Shown: positions 1-5,070 of the stretch, piece by piece | Position numbering within the stretch: position 1 is the first letter of the stretch | Layout of the letters: the number at the start of each line of letters is the position of its first letter | DNA from: Candidatus Aquidulcis sp. | GTDB lineage: Bacteria; Chloroflexota; Anaerolineae; Anaerolineales; E44-bin32 | Assembly: GCA_020723365.1 (NCBI GenBank) | Contig: DYJB01000138.1 | Span: 1 to 7,638 of the forward strand | Direction of reading: 5' to 3' | DNA: 7,638 nt | The notes under the pieces: generated by a model | The model's input: the letters and a program-made list of their open reading frames with translations, nothing else | What the model was told of the DNA's origin: nothing | The model's database searches: none | Made by a program: the position numbers and the translations under genes

Positions 1-1
1 G

Positions 2-97
2 GACCCGGTCACGGGGAAGCCCACCCCGATCACGTTAACCGGTCTGGGGCTGGACGAGTATGCCGATGACCTGTGGGGGGATGGCTCGCCGCGCTGA
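2..97 (+). CDS. C-terminal end of an unidentified protein (5' truncated)
   Basis: An open frame enters from the left edge and ends at TGA 95-97. The visible 31 residues end in ...GLGLDEYADDLWGDGSPR. I do not recognise the family from this tail. It is mildly acidic, with no obvious membrane segment or metal-binding motif. I call it coding because its stop codon shares a base with the Shine-Dalgarno AGGAGG (97-102) of the next gene, the arrangement of adjacent genes in one operon. The other two frames give no better alternative: frame 1 is closed by TGA at 67-69. What is seen is an open frame and a coupled junction; that this is a real gene end is an inference. Confidence 0.5.
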   Translation, partial: DPVTGKPTPITLTGLGLDEYADDLWGDGSPR

Positions 98-103
98 GGA
101 GGT
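97..103 (+). promoter_or_regulatory. Shine-Dalgarno deciding the GTG start of nnr
   Basis: AGGAGGT lies four to five bases before GTG 107 and overlaps the stop codon of the upstream gene. It supports the GTG start over the in-frame ATG at 134, which has no comparable site, and suggests translational coupling with the upstream gene. Confidence 0.75.
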
Positions 104-106
104 CGT

Positions 107-1726
107 GTGTTCAAGGTAGTCTCGGTTGAGGAGATGCGGGAGATCGAGCGGGCGGCGGATGCCGGCGGACTGACCTATGCCATGATGATGGAGAACGCCG
201 GGCGCAGTGTTGCCCAGGCCATCCTGCAGCGCCTTCCGGAGATTGCCGGGAAGCGAGTGGCGATCCTGGTGGGCGTGGGCAACAACGGCGGGGACGGCCT
301 GGTGGCCGGTCACTACCTGGCCGAGGCCGGCGCCCAGGTGGCCGCCTACCTGGTGCGCGACCGAGCCGCCGACGACCCGAACCTGCTGCGCTTCAAGGAG
401 CACGGCGCGCTCGTGGCCGGGGCCGAGTCGGACCAGCGGGCGCGCGTCCTGCGCAACATGATCGGCTCCGCAGATGTGGTCGTCGATGCCGTGCTGGGGA
501 CGGGATTCCGGCTGCCGCTGGAAGGCGCGGCGCGGGAGGTGCTGGCCGCCGCGGCCGGTGTGCTCGGCACGCGTACGACCTCGCCGCTGGTGGTGGCCGT
601 CGATTGTCCGTCGGGGCTTGACTGCGACACGGGCGAGGTAGCGCCGGAGACGATTCCGGCCGACCTGACGGTGACGCTGGCGGCGGCCAAGCCGGGGCTG
701 CTGACGTTCCCGGGAGCCGAGCTTGTCGGGGAGCTGGAGCGGGGCGATATCGGCTTGCCGGAGGGGTTCGAGCCGCTGGCGCGCACGCAGGTCGACGTGG
801 CCGACGCGGATTTCGTCCGCAGGTGGCTGCCGAAGCGGCGGCGGGATTCTCACAAAGGCACCTTCGGGCGGGCGATCGTCGCGGCGGGCTCGGTCAACTA
901 CCCGGGCGCGGCCGTGCTGGCCGGGGAGGCTGCCTACCGGGTCGGCGCCGGGCTGGTCACGCTGGCCGTGCCGTCCGTCCTCCAATCGATGCTCGCGCCG
1001 CAACTGCCGGAGGCGACCTGGCTGCTCCTGCCGTCCGAGATGGGCGCCATCGGCGAAGGCGGGGCAGCGGTGCTGCAGCCGGAGCTGGTCAGCACGCAGG
1101 CGCTCCTGTTGGGACCCGGCTTCGGGAAGGACCCGGCGACGCAGGCGTTTCTCGTCCGGCTGCTGCGAGGGGAAACCGGAGCCAGGGCCAGCCTGGGCTT
1201 CCTGCACGGCGCCGACGCCGGCAAGCCCGCGACCGCAACGCTCCCTGGCTGTGTGATCGATGCCGATGGACTTCGGCTGCTGGCGGGACAAGAGCGGTGG
1301 TGGGAGCTGCTGCCGGATCGAACCGTGCTGACGCCGCATCCTGGCGAAATGGCTTCCTTGACCGGGACGGACAAAGCCGAGATACAACGCAACCGCGTGG
1401 CTGCAGCGCGCCAGGCGGCAGCCAGCTGGAAGGCCGTGGTTGTTCTCAAGGGCGCGCACACGGTCGTCGCCGACCCGGCAGGGCCCTGCGCCGTCCTGCC
1501 GTTCGCCACGCCGGCGCTGGCACGCGCCGGCACCGGCGATGTTCTGGCAGGAGCCATCGTCGGCCTGCTGGCCCAGGGCGTCGAAGCCTGGCGGGCGGCG
1601 GTCCTCGGCGCCTATGTGCACGGACGGGCAGGTGAGTTGGCCGCCGAGCTCCAGGAGGACTCGGCCGGCGTGCTGGCCGGCGATGTCCTGGCTTGCCTGG
1701 CCCCCTCTATCGCCGAGCTGCGCTGA
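107..1726 (+). CDS. nnr: Bifunctional NAD(P)H-hydrate epimerase / ADP-dependent NAD(P)H-hydrate dehydratase
   Basis: Cytosolic metabolite-repair enzyme of 539 residues. The N-terminal YjeF_N domain (about residues 1-220) epimerises R- and S-NAD(P)HX. The C-terminal ribokinase-like domain (about 240-539) dehydrates S-NAD(P)HX back to NAD(P)H at the cost of ADP. Epimerase landmarks are NAGR at 30-33, GVGNNGGDG at 56-64, DAVLGTGF at 127-134 and VAVDCPSGLD at 163-172. Dehydratase landmarks are HKGTFGR at 249-255, GPGFGKD at 336-342, DADGL at 385-389, LTPHPGEM at 408-415, LKGAHTVV at 447-454 and AGTGDVLAG at 474-482, the last being the nucleotide-binding and catalytic-Asp loop of the family. Length and domain order match the two-domain bacterial enzymes. 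Start is GTG 107, chosen on a strong Shine-Dalgarno. A perfect hairpin follows the stop by 26 bases. No key motif is missing. Confidence 0.96.
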   Translation: MFKVVSVEEMREIERAADAGGLTYAMMMENAGRSVAQAILQRLPEIAGKRVAILVGVGNNGGDGLVAGHYLAEAGAQVAAYLVRDRAADDPNLLRFKEHGALVAGAESDQRARVLRNMIGSADVVVDAVLGTGFRLPLEGAAREVLAAAAGVLGTRTTSPLVVAVDCPSGLDCDTGEVAPETIPADLTVTLAAAKPGLLTFPGAELVGELERGDIGLPEGFEPLARTQVDVADADFVRRWLPKRRRDSHKGTFGRAIVAAGSVNYPGAAVLAGEAAYRVGAGLVTLAVPSVLQSMLAPQLPEATWLLLPSEMGAIGEGGAAVLQPELVSTQALLLGPGFGKDPATQAFLVRLLRGETGARASLGFLHGADAGKPATATLPGCVIDADGLRLLAGQERWWELLPDRTVLTPHPGEMASLTGTDKAEIQRNRVAAARQAAASWKAVVVLKGAHTVVADPAGPCAVLPFATPALARAGTGDVLAGAIVGLLAQGVEAWRAAVLGAYVHGRAGELAAELQEDSAGVLAGDVLACLAPSIAELR

Positions 1727-1752
1727 CGCATCCCGGCTCACGCGGAAAGCAC

Positions 1753-1778
1753 CAGGGGCACCCGCGCGGGTGCCCCTG
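1753..1778. terminator. Perfect 26-bp dyad, probable bidirectional terminator
   Basis: The 11-base arms CAGGGGCACCC and GGGTGCCCCTG are exact reverse complements around a GCGC centre, giving a very stable GC-rich hairpin on either strand. It lies between the converging ends of nnr (stop 1726) and the YtxH gene (stop 1813). On the plus strand it is followed by CCGTTTCTTG, on the minus strand by GTGCTTTCC. Both T runs are short (three T), so termination may be imperfect. Position and symmetry argue for termination in both directions. Confidence 0.75.
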
Positions 1779-1790
1779 CCGTTTCTTGTG

Positions 1791-1811
1791 ACGGGCGATC
1801 GCTCGCCCCGT
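1791..1811. other. Second hairpin just after the YtxH stop codon
   Basis: GGGCGA (1793-1798) and TCGCCC (1803-1808) pair across a TCGC loop. Two further pairs (1791-1792 with 1810-1811) form if C1809 is bulged. It begins two bases past the YtxH stop and precedes the stronger dyad at 1753-1778 in the minus-strand transcript. No T run follows it, so it may protect the mRNA 3' end or assist termination rather than be a terminator itself. A chance structure in GC-rich DNA is possible. Confidence 0.35.
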
Positions 1812-1812
1812 G

Positions 1813-2121
1813 TCAGGACGAGGCTTCGGAGCCCTTCTTGCCGCCCAGGCGGGCTTTCTGCTCTTCCAGCAGCACCTGACCCCGGCGCTGAAGGTCCTCG
1901 GCGCGGGACTTGGCGTCCTGCGCCAGCTTCTCGGCCTTGGCGCGGGCCTCGCCGGCCGTCTCCTCGACCTGTGACTTGAGCTCGATGCTCTTGTCGCGGA
2001 TCAGCGTGCGTGTCTCCTCGCCGGATTGGGGAGCGAGCAGCAGCGCGGCGACGGCGCCGACAAGCCCGCCCACGACGAAGCCGGCCAGGAATGCCCCAAT
2101 ATCACTGTCTCGGTCTGACAT
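1813..2121 (-). CDS. YtxH domain-containing membrane-anchored protein
   Basis: A 102-residue protein with the YtxH layout: a short acidic N-terminus (MSDRDSD), one glycine/alanine-rich membrane segment (about residues 9-30), the signature LLLAPQSGEETR (27-38), and a charged, probably coiled-coil tail (about 40-92) rich in Lys, Glu, Arg and Gln. YtxH proteins are small, often stress-associated membrane proteins with no established enzymatic activity; I infer no more than an envelope role. The start at 2121 is supported by purine-rich GAGGAGAGGA a few bases upstream. It follows the YtxG-like gene on the same strand by 27 bases and is probably co-transcribed. It ends against the dyad at 1753-1778. 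Confidence 0.85.
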   Translation of the reverse strand: MSDRDSDIGAFLAGFVVGGLVGAVAALLLAPQSGEETRTLIRDKSIELKSQVEETAGEARAKAEKLAQDAKSRAEDLQRRGQVLLEEQKARLGGKKGSEASS

Positions 2122-2125
2122 GCTG

Positions 2126-2135
2126 TCCTCTCCTC
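2126..2135 (-). promoter_or_regulatory. Shine-Dalgarno of the YtxH gene
   Basis: On the minus strand GAGGAGAGGA ends four bases before the ATG at 2121 and offers two overlapping anti-16S matches, GAGGA nine bases upstream and AGGA four bases upstream. The distal gene of this pair thus has a good ribosome site while the proximal gene (start 2592) has none. Confidence 0.7.
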
Positions 2136-2148
2136 GCAGGTAGCTGCG

Positions 2149-2592
2149 CTAGGTGCCCCGACCGGGCCGGAGCAGGTTGAGCGCCCGCCGCACGGCGGCG
2201 AGCGAGCTGTTGGCCTTGATGACAGGATCGACCAGGTTGTTGCCCAGGAACGTCGTCGTGCCGCGTACGGTGTCGAGCGTTTCCTGTGTGGACATCAGGA
2301 TCGGCCGGATCTCGTTCTGGAGCAGGGCGGTCAGCCTGGCGAGCTGAACAATGAGCAGCACCAACGCCAGGCCGATGAGGAGCGCCTCAGCCGCCATGAA
2401 AACGATGACGACATCGCGGATGGTCTCGGTCTGCTCAGGATTGCGCAGCATGGCCCACACAGCCACGCCGGCCAGGATCAGGATCACCAGCAGGAGCACG
2501 CCGCCGCCAATGGCATACGCCCGGGTGCGGCGCGAGTCGAGCGCTGGCGAATCCTTTAGGTCGCTCTCGCCGACAGGGAGGCCCTCGGTCAT
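2149..2592 (-). CDS. YtxG-like two-helix membrane protein (DUF948-like)
   Basis: A 147-residue protein starting MTEGLPVGES. After an acidic cytosolic N-terminus come two clear membrane segments (about residues 25-49 and 60-84). A C-terminal amphipathic stretch follows (about 88-140, including NEIRPILMSTQETLDTVRG), which resembles the heptad-like tail of YtxG/DUF948 proteins. In Bacillus ytxG and ytxH are adjacent, and the same order appears here, which supports the relationship; the family call is still an inference because classical YtxG has one helix. The frame stays open upstream to an ATG at 2637. I prefer 2592 because a consensus extended -10 box (2599-2604) lies inside the longer version and the extra residues look non-protein-like. 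There is no Shine-Dalgarno before 2592, consistent with a leaderless mRNA. Confidence 0.75.
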   Translation of the reverse strand: MTEGLPVGESDLKDSPALDSRRTRAYAIGGGVLLLVILILAGVAVWAMLRNPEQTETIRDVVIVFMAAEALLIGLALVLLIVQLARLTALLQNEIRPILMSTQETLDTVRGTTTFLGNNLVDPVIKANSSLAAVRRALNLLRPGRGT

Positions 2593-2607
2593 GCGGCGAT
2601 TATAGCA
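2593..2607 (-). promoter_or_regulatory. Extended -10 promoter giving a predicted leaderless mRNA for the YtxG-like gene
   Basis: On the minus strand TGCTATAAT (2607 to 2599) is a full consensus extended -10. It is followed by six bases (CGCCGC) and then the ATG at 2592, so normal initiation would put the mRNA 5' end at or within a base of the start codon. No recognisable -35 is seen at 16-18 base spacing, as is usual for extended -10 promoters. Confidence 0.65.
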
Positions 2608-2631
2608 CAGCGGATCTGGGCGCCGGCGCTG

Positions 2632-2640
2632 TGGCATAAT
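2632..2640 (+). promoter_or_regulatory. Probable extended -10 promoter for the transpeptidase region
   Basis: TGGCATAAT fits TGn plus CATAAT (five of six to TATAAT). The expected transcription start is about 2646-2648, a 15-base leader that would include the Shine-Dalgarno GGAGAG at 2649-2654 ahead of ATG 2662. It is back-to-back with the minus-strand promoter at 2599-2607, so the two polymerase footprints would overlap. No clear -35. Confidence 0.5.
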
Positions 2641-2661
2641 GCCTGCCTGGAGAGCGACCGC

Positions 2662-2739
2662 ATGAAGGATCCACGAAGTGGCGCGGGGTTGGGGCGCAGG
2701 GGATTCCTGCAGGCCGGGGCGATCGATGGAGCCGCGTGA
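2662..2739 (+). CDS. 25-codon frame with Tat-like RRGFL motif, probable displaced signal peptide of the transpeptidase
   Basis: The frame starts at ATG 2662 with GGAGAG at 2649-2654 (seven-base gap) and ends at TGA 2737-2739. The peptide begins MKDPRSGAGLGRRGFLQAGA. GRRGFLQ at residues 11-17 matches the Tat consensus S/T-R-R-x-F-L-K closely. It stops five residues after that stretch (IDGAA), before a normal hydrophobic core is completed. The next gene starts at GTG 2736, overlapping by GTGA. Two readings are possible. One is that a single-base loss (or assembly error) separated a Tat signal peptide from the L,D-transpeptidase, with one base restoring a continuous frame. The other is a genuine coupled leader peptide. 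I favour the first because L,D-transpeptidases act outside the membrane and the downstream frame has no export signal. Confidence 0.5.
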   Translation: MKDPRSGAGLGRRGFLQAGAIDGAA

Positions 2740-3728
2740 CTCAGGCGCCGACCTTCCCGGAGGCGGAGCGGCTGGGGCGGGTGGTCGGAGGCCGGGTTGA
2801 CGTCAAAGCTCGTCCGGACATCGACAGCCAGACGGTTGAGGTCCTCTACGATGATGCCGTCGTCGAGTGGCTGCGCGAGCGCGTCGGTCCCGCCGGCCTG
2901 ACACGGAATCAGCGCTGGGTCGAGACCGAACGCGGGCATGTCTGGTCTCCGCAGCTGCAGCCCGTCCGCAATCATCCGAACGTTCCGCTGGGTGTGCTCC
3001 CCGAGACGGACGGCGAGCGCGGGATGTGGGCCGAGGTCAGCGTGCCCTACGTCGACGTGGTCATCGGCAACCCGCCCGCCCGCTCGCCCTACCTGCGCGA
3101 GAGCCAGTACCCGCGCCTGTACTACAGCCAGATCCTGTGGATCGACGAGATACGGCAGGATGAGTCGGGCCGCACGCTGTATCGCATCAATGAGCGCTAC
3201 GGGTATGGCGACCTGCTGTGGGCGGCGGCGGAAGCCTTCCGCCCCCTGACGGAGGAGGACTGGGCGCCGATCCATCCGGACGTCGAGGACAAGCGCGTCA
3301 TCATCGACCTGACCTACCAGACGATGGCCTGCCTGGAGCAGGGACAGGAAGTCTACTTCTGCCGCATCTCCTCCGGCGCGAAGTTCGACGCCCAGGGGAA
3401 TGTCGTCGACAAGTGGTCGACGCCGCTCGGTCCGCATCCGATCTGGCGCAAGGTCTTCTCGCTTCACATGAGCGGCGGCACGACGGGCGGTGGATACGAT
3501 CTGCCGGGAATCGGCTGGACCTGCCTGTTCAGCGGGGACGGGGTTGCCATCCACTCGACCTTCTGGCACAACGATTTCGGGGAGACCCGGTCCCACGGCT
3601 GTGTCAACGCCAGCCCGGACGACGCGCGCTGGGTCTTTCGCTGGACGACGCCCGAGGTGGCTGCGAAGCCCGGCGATGTGACGGTCTCGATGCCCGGAGG
3701 GACGATCGTGGAGGTCGTCGAATCCTAG
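2736..3728 (+). CDS. L,D-transpeptidase (YkuD) with N-terminal SH3-like domain
   Basis: A 330-residue enzyme of the YkuD family, which makes 3-3 peptidoglycan cross-links or anchors proteins by acyl transfer through a catalytic Cys. The N-terminal part (about residues 12-110) has SH3-like GRVDVKARPDIDSQTV. The C-terminal YkuD domain (about 185-328) has VIIDLTYQTMACLEQGQEVY, the AIHSTFWHNDFG stretch (His273) and the signature SHGCVN (286-291) with catalytic Cys289, encoded at 3600-3602. Downstream DARWVF and a C-terminal GTIVEVVE strand are typical. The GTG start has only a weak GGAG (2728-2731) and the protein lacks a signal peptide. The real N-terminus probably lies in the preceding frame (ATG 2662, Tat-like motif), so this may be a frameshifted gene. 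Its TAG stop shares CTAG with the convergent lipoprotein gene. Confidence 0.9.
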   Translation: MTQAPTFPEAERLGRVVGGRVDVKARPDIDSQTVEVLYDDAVVEWLRERVGPAGLTRNQRWVETERGHVWSPQLQPVRNHPNVPLGVLPETDGERGMWAEVSVPYVDVVIGNPPARSPYLRESQYPRLYYSQILWIDEIRQDESGRTLYRINERYGYGDLLWAAAEAFRPLTEEDWAPIHPDVEDKRVIIDLTYQTMACLEQGQEVYFCRISSGAKFDAQGNVVDKWSTPLGPHPIWRKVFSLHMSGGTTGGGYDLPGIGWTCLFSGDGVAIHSTFWHNDFGETRSHGCVNASPDDARWVFRWTTPEVAAKPGDVTVSMPGGTIVEVVES

Positions 3729-4747
3729 CGCGGTTGCCCGGTAGCCGGGTCGATGCCCGTGTCGACGCGGCCGGCAACCAGTTCGGCGATCAGCCTCTCG
3801 GTCAGCGCCAGGCGCCCTGGCGAGACCCGCAGCGTGTCGACCGAGTGCAGGCGGATGCCCAGAGGCAGCGAAACGCTCCCCGCACCCGTCTGAGTGGCTT
3901 CCCACAGCAACGCAAGCGTTCCCGCCACGTCGAAGTCAGCCGATGCCAGCCAAAGGGGCTCAAGCTGCGCGCTCGGCTCGCCCATCCCCATCAAGACGAA
4001 ACCCGCCTCTGCGCTGATGCCCGCCTCCGCTGCCGCGGCCGGCGCGGGCGCCAGGAGCAGCGCACTGATCCCCGCCGCCGCCGGGTCGATGGGCGCTGAA
4101 TCGAGCAGCGCCGGATAGCTCAAGTAGGGCGGGTGAAGCGGGCGGCACAGACCGCAGTAGTACGTTCCGCCGGCGACGAAACCACGCGCCAGCGACAAGG
4201 ACTGCGGTGACGCATCGCGCGCCAGTGCCCCGATGCGGTACTCCGGTGTGAGGAGCGCCGCCAGATAGCCCAGCGCGAAACCAAGCTGATCGTAGCGGAG
4301 CCCGTCCGGGGCGACGACGGAGAGGTTCTGCGCGGTCTGGAGTCCTGGGATCCCAATCCCGGCGGTCGTGACCTCAGGGTGTGCCTGCGCCCAGGCCTGA
4401 AGGCCCGGATCGGGTGGCAGCGCCACCAGCAATGCGATGGCGTTGAGTTCATCGTCCGGCAGGGCGGCCTGGCGCACGAATTCCATCTCTGCCGATGAGG
4501 CGAGCGATTGCAGCGCCGCCTCCACTTGCTGCGCCAGGCTCGCCGGGGCTTCATCGGGAGCCACCATGATCACGCCGGGTGTCTGCGGAGGCCGCGTGTC
4601 GGTCGGAAGGGCCGGCGACGGCGCCGGCGAGGTTGGGATGGCGGCGGGCTGCGGCCGAAGCTGACACCCGGACACGCTGAGCATCATCGGGAGAAGGACC
4701 GCAGCCAGGTAGCGAGGGATGAGGTGAAGGTTTGCCGTTGGGCGCAT
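3725..4747 (-). CDS. Exported lipoprotein, BMP/Med-like substrate-binding fold (tentative)
   Basis: A 340-residue protein. The N-terminus has basic residues, a hydrophobic run (LAAVLLPMMLSVSG) and a lipobox VSGC with Cys28 as the predicted lipidated residue. A Pro/Ala/Thr/Ser-rich linker follows (about 29-57). The body (about 58-325) alternates strands and helices like a periplasmic binding protein. The stretch RYDQLGFALGYLAALLTPEYRIGALARD (151-178) recalls BMP/Med (PnrA-like) basic membrane proteins, which bind nucleosides or other small ligands; this is an inference from pattern only. A CGLC pair (198-201) is conspicuous in an exported protein and could form a disulfide. The frame is open far upstream, but the start at 4747 gives the only sensible signal peptide. 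The Shine-Dalgarno is weak (GGAA). The gene is the last of four in the operon, 14 bases after the small membrane protein gene. Confidence 0.75.
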   Translation of the reverse strand: MRPTANLHLIPRYLAAVLLPMMLSVSGCQLRPQPAAIPTSPAPSPALPTDTRPPQTPGVIMVAPDEAPASLAQQVEAALQSLASSAEMEFVRQAALPDDELNAIALLVALPPDPGLQAWAQAHPEVTTAGIGIPGLQTAQNLSVVAPDGLRYDQLGFALGYLAALLTPEYRIGALARDASPQSLSLARGFVAGGTYYCGLCRPLHPPYLSYPALLDSAPIDPAAAGISALLLAPAPAAAAEAGISAEAGFVLMGMGEPSAQLEPLWLASADFDVAGTLALLWEATQTGAGSVSLPLGIRLHSVDTLRVSPGRLALTERLIAELVAGRVDTGIDPATGQPR

Positions 4748-4761
4748 GCGGTTTCCGATGC

Positions 4762-5070
4762 TCAGGCGGGCGGCTCGGTGGAAGGCGGCTTGCGCACCTT
4801 GTCGCGCGGCTTGCCTTCGGGCCGGGCAAGGACGGACACGGCCAACAGGCTCAGGAGCGTGGCCACGGTGGCGGCGACCAGATTGATGCTGCCCAGTCGG
4901 CCGAAGGTCCAGCCAAAGGCCTGAGCGAGCGAATGCCCGGCGAAGAAGGTCACCCAGGCCGTGACAACGTAGGCGGCCATGCGCACGAGGCTTCCGCCGC
5001 GGATCAGGTGGAAGGCCAGCCCGCCGGCGGTGGCGAGCAGGAAGGCGAGCAGGAGGCCGGGGAGGCTCAT
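4762..5070 (-). CDS. Small three-helix membrane protein, function unknown
   Basis: A 102-residue protein starting MSLPGLLLAFLLATAGGLAF. Three hydrophobic segments are visible at about residues 3-23, 31-52 and 60-82, followed by a basic, proline-rich cytosolic tail (RPEGKPRDKVRKPPSTEPPA). Short polar joints carry HLIRGG (21-26) and FGWTFGRLG (52-60). I do not recognise a named family. It may be a lineage-restricted conserved membrane protein. The start at 5070 overlaps the mnmA stop as ATGA, which argues for translational coupling and against the longer upstream frame that would lie wholly within mnmA. No enzyme motif is seen. Confidence 0.75.
   Translation of the reverse strand: MSLPGLLLAFLLATAGGLAFHLIRGGSLVRMAAYVVTAWVTFFAGHSLAQAFGWTFGRLGSINLVAATVATLLSLLAVSVLARPEGKPRDKVRKPPSTEPPA

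Noticed and set aside
35..1741. Long minus-strand open frame of 568 codons opposite nnr
   Set aside because: It is rich in Arg, Gln, Gly and His with no domain, as expected for antisense of a GC-rich gene, and nnr carries every family motif.
1795..1802. GCGATCGC octamer, resembling the cyanobacterial HIP1 element
   Set aside because: I noticed one copy only, inside a small hairpin, in a GC-rich genome; chance is sufficient.
2593..2637. Longer start (ATG 2637) for the YtxG-like protein
   Set aside because: It would include the consensus -10 box as coding sequence and adds residues (PQRRRPDPLCYNRR) of no evident purpose.
3737..3749. CCCGG-TAG-CCGGG hairpin as a terminator for the transpeptidase
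   Set aside because: Five-base stem, no following T run on either strand, and it lies within the lipoprotein coding sequence.
2589..3905. Long minus-strand frame of 438 codons opposite the transpeptidase
   Set aside because: No recognisable motif, composition typical of a shadow frame, and it conflicts with the YkuD gene and the lipoprotein end.
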